Shown: positions 43,002-52,647, counted from the first letter of the stretch. The stretch: DNA of 64,000 nt from Flaviramulus_B aquimarinus (GCF_039543205.1 NZ_BAABJH010000001.1:124001-188000), one strand, 5' to 3'. The notes: generated from the letters alone by a model not told the origin. A program made the numbers and translations.

Positions 43002-43931
43002 CTAAAGATAAGTAACATCAAAACTACCTTCTGTTATTTCATACGATGATCCAGTTCCTAAAAATGGACTAGCAATAAACTGAAAGCTACCTACTATACG
43101 TTTATTTGCTTTATCATGTGAAATTATTTTAAAAGCTCCTTCACCTAAATTTGAATCTGATAATGATAAACTATATTGAGCAAGCGGAATGGACAAACTT
43201 GAAAACTCATAATCCCCAGGATCAATATCGGAATCAAAACTCAAACCAATAGTTTCTAAACTGTTTTTAGTAGCGCTAATACCTATTGTAGATAGCCCTG
43301 GTAGCGAAGTAGCAACACCATTAACAGCATCTTCAACAAACTCTACACCATCAACTTTAGCAAAAAAGGTGTTTTCTGAGCCACTTACTAAATCTTCTTC
43401 AAAAGACACATTAGTAAAAACCCCACTAACAAACTCTTTAGAGGACATAGAAACACTATGGCCTGTAAAGAAAAACGTTCCTGATATGGTTTTGCTAACT
43501 TCATCTATTTCAGAAACTGTAACCTCACCTTGAGATGTTACAAAATCTGTCACAGCTATCCAAGTATCTCCTGTTCCAGTAATATTTGTATTATAAATAG
43601 CTCCATTAATTTCTACTTGATTTTGTGCGACTCCTAATTGATATGTTCCTTCCGTATTTCCAAAAAGAGTTAATACAATAGCTTCATTTGTTCCCGTTTT
43701 AATTCCTGTTATATTAATAACATCATTAATTACAGTAGCCACGGAATTATCTGCTTCAAAAGTTCCTCCATCAAAATCTACTTTAAAAATTGCATTACCA
43801 GAATTAGTATTACCATCTGGCTGGGTTTCTTGCTCAGGAATATCACCTTCAAAAGGTTCTATATTACAAGATGAAACAACAATTAAAAAAAGAATACTAA
43901 AAACTTGGGCAATAAATTTAGAATAAGTCAT
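43002..43931 (-). CDS. Lipoprotein with two tandem DUF6252-like domains
   Basis: A lipobox lies at VVSSC (about C22), followed by a Glu/Gln/Pro/Asn-rich linker. Two similar halves follow. Each starts with F-x-V-D-F/G-x-x-F (AIFKVDFDGGTFEADN; TFFAKVDGVEFVEDAV), contains a N-x-I/L-x-x-I-x-G-type strand pattern, and ends with an I-x-G-x-F-x-F segment (KTISGTFFFTGHS; KRIVGSFQFIAS) then a terminal G-x-F-x-x-V strand. I read this as a duplicated beta-barrel/lipocalin-like domain of unknown function (DUF6252 type). It probably sits on the outer membrane. The MFS gene lies 29 bases upstream on the same strand. Confidence 0.72.
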   Translation of the reverse strand: MTYSKFIAQVFSILFLIVVSSCNIEPFEGDIPEQETQPDGNTNSGNAIFKVDFDGGTFEADNSVATVINDVINITGIKTGTNEAIVLTLFGNTEGTYQLGVAQNQVEINGAIYNTNITGTGDTWIAVTDFVTSQGEVTVSEIDEVSKTISGTFFFTGHSVSMSSKEFVSGVFTNVSFEEDLVSGSENTFFAKVDGVEFVEDAVNGVATSLPGLSTIGISATKNSLETIGLSFDSDIDPGDYEFSSLSIPLAQYSLSLSDSNLGEGAFKIISHDKANKRIVGSFQFIASPFLGTGSSYEITEGSFDVTYL

Positions 43932-43960
43932 AGAGTGTTATTAAATAATAGACAAACATA

Positions 43961-45355
43961 CTAATTAATTCCCTGATTATTCTTAGGTACTCGATATAAC
44001 AAAACAATTCCCGTTAAAAAGAAAACAAATAGAAAGAGTATAGCATTTCTCATGGTTCCTGTTATCTGGTCTATGGTTGCAAAAATAACCATACCGATTA
44101 CAATCCCTATTTTTTCTGCCACGTCATAAAAACTAAAATAAGACGTTGTCTCTTCTGTTTCTGGCAAAAATTTTGAATATGTTGAACGCGCTAAAGACTG
44201 TATACCTCCCATTACCAAACCAACAATAGCTGCTGCAATATAAAACTGCACAGGTGTTATCATAAAGTACGCATAAAAGCACAATCCCATCCAAATAAAG
44301 TTAATTACAATTAAGGTTTTAATGTTCCCAAATCTAGACGAAGCCCTAGATGTTAAAAAAGCCCCAATTACCGCTACTAATTGTATTAATAAAATACTCC
44401 CTATAAGCCCTATGGTTTTTGCTTTACCATCTTCCCAAGCAATTTCTTCTTCTCCAAAATAAACGGCGACTAACATAATGGTTTGTACCGCCATACTAAA
44501 TACAAAAAAGGCATATAAATAACGTTTCAACCTTAAATTCTGTTTAAGCTCACCCCAAACTAGCCGCAACTCTTTAAGCCCATTAAAGACTATAGCTGCT
44601 GTTACTTTATGACCAGTGGAAGTCCCTTTTGGGAGAAAATAAAATGAATATTGGCTAAATAAAGCCCACCAAATACCTACGGTAATAAATGATACTTTCA
44701 TAGCCTTAAAAGAAGCAGCATCTTTTGCCGCATCCATAGCAAAATTAATTTCGCTTTCAGTTCCTGTTTCTCTTATAGTTTCAGGTATGCTAATATCAAA
44801 TCCAAACCAGTGCGGAAACATAACCATAGCCAAATTCAATAGCAAAAGAACAACACTACCAATATATCCCATTGAAAACCCCTTAGCGCTTATTCCGTCT
44901 TGTTGTTCAGGAAAAGCAATATCTGGTAAGTATGAGTTATAAAACACTAAGCTTCCCCAATACCCAATCAAGCCCATAAAATAGAATAACAAACTTAAAT
45001 GAATCTTTTCTGGAGTAATATCAAACCAATATAGCCCTATACAACCTATACTTCCTACATAACAGAAGAACTTTAAAAAATTTTTCTTATTCCCCACGTA
45101 ATCTGCAATACCAGATAAAATTGGAGACATAAAAGCAACTAATAAAAAGGTGAAAGCCGTTACAAAAGTTATTAATGCGGTACTTTTAAACTCAAACCCA
45201 AAAGCCTGAACCATTTTTATTTCTGAAAGAAACAAAGCCGAATAAAATATAGGAAAAATTGAAGATGTTATGGTTAAGGTATAAACTGAATTCGCCCAAT
45301 CGTAAAAAGCCCAAGCATTAAGGAGTTTTTTACTTCCTTTTTTTAGTTGATTCAT
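43961..45355 (-). CDS. MFS transporter of the UMF1 (Atg22-like) family
   Basis: The 464 residues have about 12 membrane spans. The opening LNAWAFYDWANSVYTLTITSSIFPIFYSALF is the UMF1 signature, with Y-D-W-A-N-S. Further motifs are PILSGIADYVGNKKNFLKFF, a YNSYLPDIA segment and GGIQSLARSTYSKFLPETEETTSYFSFYDVAEKIG near 385-420. UMF1 carriers probably export amino acids or sugars; the substrate is unknown. The DUF6252-like gene follows at close spacing and may be cotranscribed. Confidence 0.88.
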   Translation of the reverse strand: MNQLKKGSKKLLNAWAFYDWANSVYTLTITSSIFPIFYSALFLSEIKMVQAFGFEFKSTALITFVTAFTFLLVAFMSPILSGIADYVGNKKNFLKFFCYVGSIGCIGLYWFDITPEKIHLSLLFYFMGLIGYWGSLVFYNSYLPDIAFPEQQDGISAKGFSMGYIGSVVLLLLNLAMVMFPHWFGFDISIPETIRETGTESEINFAMDAAKDAASFKAMKVSFITVGIWWALFSQYSFYFLPKGTSTGHKVTAAIVFNGLKELRLVWGELKQNLRLKRYLYAFFVFSMAVQTIMLVAVYFGEEEIAWEDGKAKTIGLIGSILLIQLVAVIGAFLTSRASSRFGNIKTLIVINFIWMGLCFYAYFMITPVQFYIAAAIVGLVMGGIQSLARSTYSKFLPETEETTSYFSFYDVAEKIGIVIGMVIFATIDQITGTMRNAILFLFVFFLTGIVLLYRVPKNNQGIN

Positions 45356-45462
45356 ATAAAATATTTAGCTATAGATAAACATTCATCTCAAAATTATGAG
45401 ATTTCAATGGTCATTCTAACTTATTGAAACATTTATTTACTCTAATCCATATTTCAATAAAA

Positions 45463-45485
45463 AAGCTGCCTTTTATTGGCAGCTT
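45463..45485 (-). terminator. Terminator of the M48 peptidase gene
   Basis: AAGCTGCC and GGCAGCTT form an 8-bp perfect stem with TTTTATT loop; on the - strand it is followed by TTTTTT. It lies 42 bases after the M48 stop. Confidence 0.8.
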
Positions 45486-45527
45486 ACTAAAGTAATCAAA
45501 TATTTTTATTCGAACTTAATAAGTTCG

Positions 45528-46343
45528 TTATCTAAATGTCGTTACACCAAACTTTTTCGCCTCTTCCTTAGCTTTTGGCGCTAAAGCAGTTAAATTAGCA
45601 ATACGTGAGTCATTTGATGGATGCGTACTTAACATCTCTGGTGGAGCCTGTCCACCACTATTGGCTTTCATGCGTTTCCAAAGCTCTGCGGCTTCTGCTG
45701 GATTATAACCTGCAATGGCCATTAGGTATAACCCAATTTTATCAGCTTCGGTTTCATGGTTTCTACTAAAAGGTAACATAACACCTACTTGAGACCCTAC
45801 ACCATAATACTGATTAAAAGCATTTCTGGATTTCTCATCTTGAATAGCTATATTTCCTGCTACGGCTCCAAATTGCTGTAACATACCCGCACTCATACGC
45901 TGTTGACCATGATTTGCCAAAGCATGAGCAACTTCATGTCCCATAATGGCAGCAACTCCAGTTTCGCCTTTAGCAATAGGTAAAATACCCGTATAAAAAA
46001 CAATTTTACCACCTGGCATACACCAAGCGTTAACCGTTTTATCATCTACCAGATTATATTCCCATTTATAGTCATTTAAATACCCGTGATTTCCATTAGC
46101 ATTTAACCAACGCTCCGCAGCAACCGCTATACGCTGCCCTACTCTAGTAATCATCTCGGCATCTTTAGTACCTGTTATAACTTTATTTTCTGTTAGAAAT
46201 TGATTATACTGGGCAAAAGCCGTTGGAAATAATTGTGCATTAGAAACCAATGCTAAGGTTTTTTTCTGTGTAAAAGGATTTGTAGCACATGAAAAAAGGA
46301 GTGCTACAAAACCAAATATTAGAAGTATATTTTTTATTTTCAT
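45528..46343 (-). CDS. M48-family zinc metallopeptidase lipoprotein
   Basis: The signal peptide ends in a lipobox (LLFSC, C19). The 271-residue protein shows the M48 pattern: NAWCMPGGKIVFYTGILPIAKGETGVAAIMGHEVAHALANHGQQRM with HEVAH at about 134-138, and NHETEADKIGLYLMAIAGYNPAEAAELWKRM with the third ligand in E-x-x-x-D. The ending STHPSNDSRIANL is also standard. BepA/LoiP-like members control outer-membrane protein quality in the periplasm. It is a single-gene unit. Confidence 0.93.
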   Translation of the reverse strand: MKIKNILLIFGFVALLFSCATNPFTQKKTLALVSNAQLFPTAFAQYNQFLTENKVITGTKDAEMITRVGQRIAVAAERWLNANGNHGYLNDYKWEYNLVDDKTVNAWCMPGGKIVFYTGILPIAKGETGVAAIMGHEVAHALANHGQQRMSAGMLQQFGAVAGNIAIQDEKSRNAFNQYYGVGSQVGVMLPFSRNHETEADKIGLYLMAIAGYNPAEAAELWKRMKANSGGQAPPEMLSTHPSNDSRIANLTALAPKAKEEAKKFGVTTFR

Positions 46344-46568
46344 TGTTATAGAAGGTTAATAAGGTTTAAAAATACAAAAATTGTATCTTATTAAATTAGA
46401 CACATCATTTATTTATTTGTCACAACATCATAAAAGTAAAGTTTATAAACTTATAAAGTACCCGTTTTAGTATTATATTTACAGTATTTGATATAACTTT
46501 TTTAAACACCTTATTAACGTGTTATGTTATATTAGTATTAACGACCTATTTATTACAAAATTTATATC

Positions 46569-47051
46569 ATGAACAAATTATTAATAGTATTTACATGCGT
46601 TTTATTTTTTAATTGTAACTCTTCGGCACAAAAACAAACAAAAGACGCTACCAAAGTATATAAAGTCACAAAAACCGAAGCCCAATGGAAGTCGCAATTA
46701 TCAGAAAAAGCATTTTATGTATTGAGACAAGCTGGAACTGAACGTCCGTTTTCCAGCCCTTTAAACAAAAACTACCAATCTGGAATTTATATTTGTGCAG
46801 GATGTAAAACCCCGTTATTTAAAAGCGAACATAAATTTGATTCCGGTACAGGCTGGCCAAGCTTTGATAGAGAAATACAGGGTAATGTTGCTTTTTCAAC
46901 AGATTATGATTTAGGCTATGCTAGAACTGAAGAACACTGTGCAACATGCGGAGGCCATTTAGGTCATGTATTTAATGATGGACCAACAGATACTACTGGT
47001 AAACGCCATTGTATCAACGGGGTTTCTTTAAAATTCCTTCCTAATAACTAA
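46569..47051 (+). CDS. msrB: Peptide-methionine (R)-S-oxide reductase, lipoprotein form
   Basis: Catalytic cysteine C148 is in RHCINGVSLKF, and the four zinc cysteines are C76/C79 (ICAGCK) and C124/C127 (HCATCGG). KFDSGTGWPSF is the conserved substrate loop. A lipoprotein signal ends at C16 (VLFFNC), so this MsrB is exported and repairs methionine-R-sulfoxide in envelope proteins. Its 160 residues are one signal peptide plus one MsrB domain; no MsrA is fused. It precedes the DinB-like gene by nine bases. Confidence 0.95.
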   Translation: MNKLLIVFTCVLFFNCNSSAQKQTKDATKVYKVTKTEAQWKSQLSEKAFYVLRQAGTERPFSSPLNKNYQSGIYICAGCKTPLFKSEHKFDSGTGWPSFDREIQGNVAFSTDYDLGYARTEEHCATCGGHLGHVFNDGPTDTTGKRHCINGVSLKFLPNN

Positions 47052-47060
47052 ATTTGTTAT

Positions 47061-47612
47061 ATGGAAAGCTATTTAACAAGTGTTATCAAGCAATTTGAAT
47101 ATTACAAAAGTTTAGGCGATAAAACATTTCAGGAATTATCTTTTGATGAATTACAAAAAGAATTTGCAAAAGACTCCAATTCCATTTCAATAATCGCAAA
47201 ACATCTTGTTGGCAATATGCTTAGTAGATGGACCAACTTTTTAAATGAAGATGGCGAAAAAGAATGGCGACAAAGAGATACTGAATTTGAAAACACCTTT
47301 ACCTCAAAAGAAGACCTTATTAATAACTGGAATACGGGTTGGAATTGTTTATTTGAAGCTATTAAACCTTTAGTTGAAAGCGACTTAAGTAAAATTATTT
47401 ATATCAGAAATCAAGGGCATTCGGTTACCGAAGCTATAAACAGACAATTGGCTCATTATGCCTATCATATTGGACAAATTGTGTTTTTAGGCAAACTTTT
47501 AAAAGGTAAAAATTGGCAATCCTTATCGATTCCAAAAGGGGATTCTAAAACATACAATAAAGAGAAGTTTAGTAAAGAAAAAGGTCGGAGACATTTTACG
47601 GATGATTTATAA
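47061..47612 (+). CDS. DinB-like protein (DUF1572 type)
   Basis: The 183-residue protein is a four-helix-bundle DinB/YfiT-like protein: SIIAKHLVGNMLSRWTNFLNEDGEKEWRQRDTEFE near 46-80 and EAINRQLAHYAYHIGQIVFLGKLLKGKNWQSLSIPKG near 127-163. The histidines in KHLVGN and YAYHIGQ are the likely metal ligands, together with one more. Members act as thiol-dependent transferases or are unknown. The nine-base gap to msrB suggests an operon for thiol/redox functions. Confidence 0.8.
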   Translation: MESYLTSVIKQFEYYKSLGDKTFQELSFDELQKEFAKDSNSISIIAKHLVGNMLSRWTNFLNEDGEKEWRQRDTEFENTFTSKEDLINNWNTGWNCLFEAIKPLVESDLSKIIYIRNQGHSVTEAINRQLAHYAYHIGQIVFLGKLLKGKNWQSLSIPKGDSKTYNKEKFSKEKGRRHFTDDL

Positions 47613-47646
47613 AAAGCCCTTTATATTAAAAACATAAAGGGCTTTT
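47612..47646. terminator. Bidirectional terminator
   Basis: AAAAGCCCTTTATATT pairs with the stretch ending AAAGGGCTTTT (a nine-base core AAAGCCCTTTAT/ATAAAGGGCTTT). It lies between the DinB-like gene and the converging NTF2-like gene. Confidence 0.85.
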
Positions 47647-47663
47647 ACTTATTTGATTTTAAA

Positions 47664-48593
47664 CTATTTAGACTCTAATACTTTAGAACTAAAATAGCCA
47701 ATAGAACGCACTATCATACCATCATCATTAAAATCATGAGTGTACATAGCAGGCATAATTAGTTTTTTCTTATCAGACTTTCTAATCACTCTAAAATTCC
47801 ACCAAGACTGAACAGTCATTCCGCCTCCGCCAATTTCATAATCTAAGGCATCTGGATAGCCAACAACATCAATGCTCTCGATTTCAAAATTTTTATAAAA
47901 ATCTTGATGCCCTGCCTTTAACTCTTCCAAATTCATACGTTCACCAACAGGCATCTCTAAATTACTAAAACTCGCTTTTTCATCAAAGTAACTATAGGCC
48001 TTTTCTAAATCCATGTTTTCAAAAGCAGCCATCATTCTTCTTACTTTATTAATACAGTCATGTTGATTGTATATGGTACCATTTGTTCTTTCTGCAAAAG
48101 CCTGTCTGATATCTTTACCAACATCATAATTATAATTAACAGCCAATTCAATTTTGTTATCCTTGTTTAAGCGGTATAAATTATGAACGGGCATTTCTAT
48201 TTTTACCCCAGTTTTGTCATGCACCCCTTTTAGGTAATTCCAGGTTTGCACCCATGTTTTTCCACCTTTGTATTCTATGGCATCCGGATATGCTTCGCCA
48301 TGACGTGTTAAACTAGCATAAGAAACCCATTTTTTTCTATTTTCTACCCATTTTAAAAAATCTTCCTTATTAGTGCCTTTGGCGTTTTTATTTCTTGTTG
48401 TGCCACTAATAGATTTAAAATCATCTGCTAAAAAAGTCGCTACTTTTTCAGAGTCGCCAGCAATATCAGCTTGTTGCATAGCTTCAACTGCTGTAATAGC
48501 AGGATGCTCAATAAATACCGTTCCGTTTTTTTTCTTTTGGGAATACATAACAACAGAAAATGCCATCATGAAAATAATTACATGTTTTTTCAT
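47664..48593 (-). CDS. Secreted protein with two SnoaL/NTF2-like domains
   Basis: A signal peptide (residues 1-19, KKHVIIFMMAFSVVMYSQ) is followed by two homologous halves. Both have A-x-x-D-x-x-K-x-x-x-F/Y and later W-x-W/W-W-N patterns (AMQQADIAGDSEKVATFLADDFKSIS ... KTWVQTWNYLKG; MMAAFENMDLEKAYSYFDEKASFSN ... MTVQSWWNFRV). These fit SnoaL/NTF2-like cone folds, which hold small-molecule binding or isomerase sites. The catalytic function is unknown. It stands alone between a terminator and the NDH-2 gene. Confidence 0.72.
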   Translation of the reverse strand: MKKHVIIFMMAFSVVMYSQKKKNGTVFIEHPAITAVEAMQQADIAGDSEKVATFLADDFKSISGTTRNKNAKGTNKEDFLKWVENRKKWVSYASLTRHGEAYPDAIEYKGGKTWVQTWNYLKGVHDKTGVKIEMPVHNLYRLNKDNKIELAVNYNYDVGKDIRQAFAERTNGTIYNQHDCINKVRRMMAAFENMDLEKAYSYFDEKASFSNLEMPVGERMNLEELKAGHQDFYKNFEIESIDVVGYPDALDYEIGGGGMTVQSWWNFRVIRKSDKKKLIMPAMYTHDFNDDGMIVRSIGYFSSKVLESK

Positions 48594-48691
48594 TTTTAAA
48601 AAGTTTTGGTTGATTAATTAATTTCTGTTAAGTTAACCAAAAAAAACATATAGTAAAATATCATTTGCTTATTTAGAAGCATATTTTGTTT

Positions 48692-49975
48692 TTAAACTTT
48701 AAACCTCTTCTTAAATGGCCTGATAATCAATCGCGCTTCTCTATCAAAACGCACATAATTATACACCCAGTTTACAAAAACCACCATGCGATTTCTAAAC
48801 CCAATTAAGAAGAACAGATGTATAAACATCCATACATACCAAGCAAAAATACCTTGAAATTTAAACCTTTTTAAATCGACAACCGCTTTGTTTCTACCAA
48901 TTGTAGCCATGGCTCCTTTATCTTTATAATTAAAGGGCTCCATAGGTTGTTCCTCAATAAGCTTTAATATATTATCACCTAATTGATTCCCTTGCTGAAT
49001 GGCTGGCTGCGCCATCATAGGCAAGCCATTCGGGAATTCTTCATTAACCATACAGGCAATATCCCCAATGGCAAAAATATGTTCAAAACCTTTTAATTGA
49101 TTAAAGACATTGACCAATAATCTATTACCACGAGTCATAAATTCTTCTGCTTCCAAACCTTTAATAGTAGCACCTTTAACGCCTGCTGCCCAAACAACGG
49201 TTGCCGACTCAAAAATTAAATCGGTATTTGTAGTCACTGTTTTTCCATCGTAGTTCGTTACCCGAACATTCTTCCAGATATTAACCCCTAATTTTTCTAA
49301 AAAATCCTCAGCTTTAGCAGAAGCCTTTACACTCATGCCTTTTAAAATACAATCACTAGACTGAATAATATTGATTTGCGCTAAACGCGTATCTAAATCG
49401 GGATAGTCTTTTGGTAAAATTCCTTTTTTGATTTCAGCTAAAGCACCTGCTAATTCCACACCTGTTGGACCTCCACCAACTATAACAAAATTCATAAGTG
49501 CATTACGCTCATTTAAATCCGAAGTCAATAAAGCATCTTCAAAATTTTCAAGAATCAAGCTTCTTAAATTTAAAGATTGTGGTATGGTTTTCATAGCCAT
49601 GCTATGCTTTTCAATCTCCGAGTTTCCAAAATAATTGGTTTTAGAACCAGAGGCCACAACTAAATAATCAAATTTTAGATTCCCTATGTTGGTTCTTATT
49701 TTATTTTTTTTAGTATCTATTTCTTCAACATTAGCCAATCTAAAATAAAAATTAGGAAAATCCTTAAGTATCTTCCTAATAGGATATGCAATGGAATCTG
49801 GCTCTAAGCCTCCTGTAGAAACTTGATATAACAAAGGTTGAAAGGTATGATAGTTGTTTTTATCCAAAAGCACTACCTGTACTTCTTGTTTCGATAATTT
49901 TTTTGCCAAGGCTACGCCTGCAAAACCTCCTCCAATAATAACTATTCGAGGGTAACTTGTTCTAGGTATATTCAT
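48692..49975 (-). CDS. Type II NADH dehydrogenase (NDH-2)
   Basis: FAD is bound by RIVIIGGGFAGVALAKKLS (about 9-27) and NAD by NFVIVGGGPTGVELAGALAEI (about 160-180). DKNNYHTFQPLLYQVSTGGLEPDSIAYPIR and the AIGDIACM segment (near 303) are NDH-2 hallmarks. The C terminus has an amphipathic, membrane-binding stretch with FIHLFFLIGFRNRMVVF. It oxidises NADH and reduces menaquinone without pumping protons. ATG at 49975 is chosen rather than a TTG seven codons earlier, giving 427 residues. Confidence 0.92.
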   Translation of the reverse strand: MNIPRTSYPRIVIIGGGFAGVALAKKLSKQEVQVVLLDKNNYHTFQPLLYQVSTGGLEPDSIAYPIRKILKDFPNFYFRLANVEEIDTKKNKIRTNIGNLKFDYLVVASGSKTNYFGNSEIEKHSMAMKTIPQSLNLRSLILENFEDALLTSDLNERNALMNFVIVGGGPTGVELAGALAEIKKGILPKDYPDLDTRLAQINIIQSSDCILKGMSVKASAKAEDFLEKLGVNIWKNVRVTNYDGKTVTTNTDLIFESATVVWAAGVKGATIKGLEAEEFMTRGNRLLVNVFNQLKGFEHIFAIGDIACMVNEEFPNGLPMMAQPAIQQGNQLGDNILKLIEEQPMEPFNYKDKGAMATIGRNKAVVDLKRFKFQGIFAWYVWMFIHLFFLIGFRNRMVVFVNWVYNYVRFDREARLIIRPFKKRFKV

Positions 49976-50082
49976 AAAAGATGACTTGCAGTACAAAGGT
50001 AAGATTTAAGATATAAATTTAAAGGCTTCTAAATTCTTTATTCAAAATCGATTTCGTAAATTCGTAGCCTAAATTTTAACAC

Positions 50083-51459
50083 ATGAGTAAATACGATATT
50101 ATAGTTCTTGGAAGTGGCCCAGGGGGTTATGTTACAGCTATTAGAGCATCACAATTAGGTTTTAAAACTGCTATTGTAGAAAAAGAAAGTCTTGGTGGTG
50201 TCTGTTTAAATTGGGGTTGTATTCCAACAAAAGCTTTATTAAAATCCGCTCAAGTTTTTGAATATCTTAAACATGCGGAAGATTATGGCTTAAAAGTAAA
50301 AGATGCCGAACACGATTTTGATGCTGTTGTACAGCGTAGCCGTGGTGTTGCTGATGGTATGAGTAAAGGTGTTCAGTTTTTAATGAAAAAGAACAAAATT
50401 GATGTTATAGAAGGTTTTGGAAAACTTAAACCAGGAAAGAAAGTTGATGTAGATGGTACTGAATATAGCGCCGACAGCATCATTATAGCAACCGGTGCAC
50501 GTTCACGAGAGTTACCAAGTTTGCCCCAAGATGGAAAAAAAGTTATTGGCTACAGAGAAGCTATGACTTTAAAAAAACAACCTAAGAAAATGATTGTGGT
50601 AGGTTCTGGTGCTATTGGTGTTGAGTTTGCTTATTTCTATAATTCTATGGGTACTGAGGTTACTATTGTTGAGTATTTACCAAATGTAGTTCCTGTTGAA
50701 GATATAGACGTATCTAAACAATTAGAAAAGTCTTTTAAAAAGACTGGAATTAATATCATGACCTCTGCAGAAGTAACGAGTGTAGATACTTCTGGAAAAG
50801 GCGTTAAGGCAACGGTTAAAACCAGTAAAGGTGAAGAAGTTCTTGAAGCCGATATTATTTTAAGTGCCGTAGGTATTAAAACTAATATTGAAAATATAGG
50901 ATTAGAAGATGTTGGTATTGTGGTTGATAGAGACAAAATTATTGTTAACGATTTTTATCAAACCAACATACCAGGCTATTATGCCATAGGCGATGTAACT
51001 CCTGGCCCTGCGTTAGCACATGTCGCTTCTGCAGAAGGGATTCTTTGTGTTGAAAAACTTGCAGGTCAGCATGTAGAAGCCCTAGACTATGGAAACATCC
51101 CAGGATGTACCTATTGCTCACCTGAAATTGCATCTGTAGGTTTAACTGAAAAACAAGCAAAAGACAAAGGTCTAGATATTAAAGTTGGAAAATTTCCATT
51201 CTCTGCCTCTGGTAAAGCCAGTGCTGGCGGAAATAAAGATGGGTTTGTAAAAGTGATTTTTGATGCCAAATATGGCGAATGGCTTGGCTGCCACATGATT
51301 GGTGCTGGAGTTACCGATATGATTGCCGAAGCTGTTTTAGGTAGAAAACTAGAAACCACAGGGCATGAAGTATTAAAAGCCATACACCCACACCCTACAA
51401 TGAGTGAAGCGGTTATGGAAGCGGTTGCTGCTGCTTATGATGAAGTGATTCATTTATAA
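50083..51459 (+). CDS. lpdA: Dihydrolipoyl dehydrogenase
   Basis: The 458-residue flavoprotein has FAD loop VLGSGPGGYVTAIRASQLG (about 8-26), the redox disulfide C41/C46 in GGVCLNWGCIPTKALL, the NAD loop VVGSGAIGVEFAYFYNSMG, and the dimer-interface HPHPTMSEAVMEA with the catalytic His-Glu. It reoxidises the lipoyl groups of pyruvate or 2-oxoglutarate dehydrogenase and similar complexes. It is encoded alone; no E1/E2 genes are adjacent. A bidirectional terminator follows. Confidence 0.95.
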   Translation: MSKYDIIVLGSGPGGYVTAIRASQLGFKTAIVEKESLGGVCLNWGCIPTKALLKSAQVFEYLKHAEDYGLKVKDAEHDFDAVVQRSRGVADGMSKGVQFLMKKNKIDVIEGFGKLKPGKKVDVDGTEYSADSIIIATGARSRELPSLPQDGKKVIGYREAMTLKKQPKKMIVVGSGAIGVEFAYFYNSMGTEVTIVEYLPNVVPVEDIDVSKQLEKSFKKTGINIMTSAEVTSVDTSGKGVKATVKTSKGEEVLEADIILSAVGIKTNIENIGLEDVGIVVDRDKIIVNDFYQTNIPGYYAIGDVTPGPALAHVASAEGILCVEKLAGQHVEALDYGNIPGCTYCSPEIASVGLTEKQAKDKGLDIKVGKFPFSASGKASAGGNKDGFVKVIFDAKYGEWLGCHMIGAGVTDMIAEAVLGRKLETTGHEVLKAIHPHPTMSEAVMEAVAAAYDEVIHL

Positions 51460-51523
51460 TAAACAACTCCTATGGTATTCTACATCATTTAGAATTTTTA
51501 CATAAACAGTGTAAAACTTTAAA

Positions 51524-51563
51524 AAAAAAATACGATTCAAAATATTGAATCGTATTTTTTTTT
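51524..51563. terminator. Bidirectional terminator
   Basis: AATACGATTCAA and TTGAATCGTATT form a 12-bp perfect stem with an AATA loop, preceded by A9 and followed by T9. It serves lpdA and the converging barrel protein gene. Confidence 0.9.
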
Positions 51564-51565
51564 GC

Positions 51566-52114
51566 TTAAAATTTATAGCCTATCCCAAAGCTTATTCTAT
51601 TATCCCTAAAATTGCTATTAGGCTTTTGTTCCTCAAAACCATGCCTAAAACGTGTATCTAAAAATATACTTTTTGATACGTAGTATTCTATACCTAAAAT
51701 ACCGTTCCATTTTTTGAGTCCAGAAATATCATTCATTAAAGATGCTGATAAAACTTGCGTACCCGTATATACTATAGTTTTTTCATTAAAATGGTATTTT
51801 AATAATAGTGGAACTGTTAAATAAAGCTCATCAATAGATTCCTTAAAACCATTACTAAAAAGTCTTTCTCTTTTTTCAGACCTCAAATTTAATTCTAATT
51901 GTAAACGCCAATTGTCACTAAGCTTAAAATAAGACAAAACACCAATATAGGGTAAACTAAGAGTGTAATTTAAATCACTGCTGTTAGCCTGAAATTCATA
52001 ACCAGTACGTAACCCAAAAGTTACTTTTTTATCTTTTAATTGTTCAGCTTCTTTTTGCGCTTGTAAGGAAAACATGCAAATTAGACATGTAAATAGAAAA
52101 ATAGTTTTTCTCAT
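51566..52114 (-). CDS. Outer-membrane beta-barrel protein (PorT-like/OMP_b-brl_2 type)
   Basis: After a signal peptide (residues 1-19, ending in LQAQ) the 182-residue protein has alternating strands ending in aromatic residues (LPYIGVLSYFKLSDNWRLQLELNL, DELYLTVPLLLKYHFNEKTIVYTG) and a C-terminal Phe (RISFGIGYKF), expected for an eight-stranded barrel. No specific function can be assigned. It lies just behind the lpdA terminator and 116 bases from aroQ. Confidence 0.75.
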   Translation of the reverse strand: MRKTIFLFTCLICMFSLQAQKEAEQLKDKKVTFGLRTGYEFQANSSDLNYTLSLPYIGVLSYFKLSDNWRLQLELNLRSEKRERLFSNGFKESIDELYLTVPLLLKYHFNEKTIVYTGTQVLSASLMNDISGLKKWNGILGIEYYVSKSIFLDTRFRHGFEEQKPNSNFRDNRISFGIGYKF

Positions 52115-52230
52115 AATTTGTTTATTTAATTATGATTCAAAACTATCTTAGAAGCCCGTTAATAAATCACAATTCAGTCATAAACAAATTATAAAATCAG
52201 CTTAATTATTTCTTAAAAAACTTAATAAAA

Positions 52231-52647
52231 TTATAAAAAACTCTGAATAGCCAATTCATAACTCTGTAAGCCAAAACCAAGAATTACGCCTCTAGCATTA
52301 GGTGATATAAAGGATTGATGTCTAAATTCCTCTCTATTAAAAGTGTTAGAAATGTGCACTTCAACAACTGGCGTTTCAATAGCTTTAACCGCATCTCCAA
52401 TGCCTACCGAGGTGTGCGTGTATGCCGCAGCATTCAAAATAATACCATCATAAGTAAAACCAACCTCATGTAATTTATCGATAAGCTCGCCTTCAATATT
52501 TGATTGGTAATAATCAATATCTGTTTTTGGGTATTTATGCACTATTTCATCTAGAAACTCAGTAAATGTTAAGCTGCCATAAATATTTGGTTCTCTTTTA
52601 CCTAATAGATTTAAGTTGGGACCATTAATGATGATTAGTTTTTTCAT
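52231..52647 (-). CDS. aroQ: 3-dehydroquinate dehydratase, type II
   Basis: This shikimate pathway enzyme converts 3-dehydroquinate to 3-dehydroshikimate. The 138-residue protein has the type II pattern: LIIINGPNLNLLGKREPNIYGSLTF with the flexible-loop Tyr23, GIILNAAAYTHTSVGIGDAV with the active-site N-A-x-A-x-x-H and EVHISNTFNREEFRHQSFISPNARGVILGFG. It is a soluble dodecamer in known examples. It stands alone, 151 bases from the next barrel gene. Confidence 0.96.
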   Translation of the reverse strand: MKKLIIINGPNLNLLGKREPNIYGSLTFTEFLDEIVHKYPKTDIDYYQSNIEGELIDKLHEVGFTYDGIILNAAAYTHTSVGIGDAVKAIETPVVEVHISNTFNREEFRHQSFISPNARGVILGFGLQSYELAIQSFL

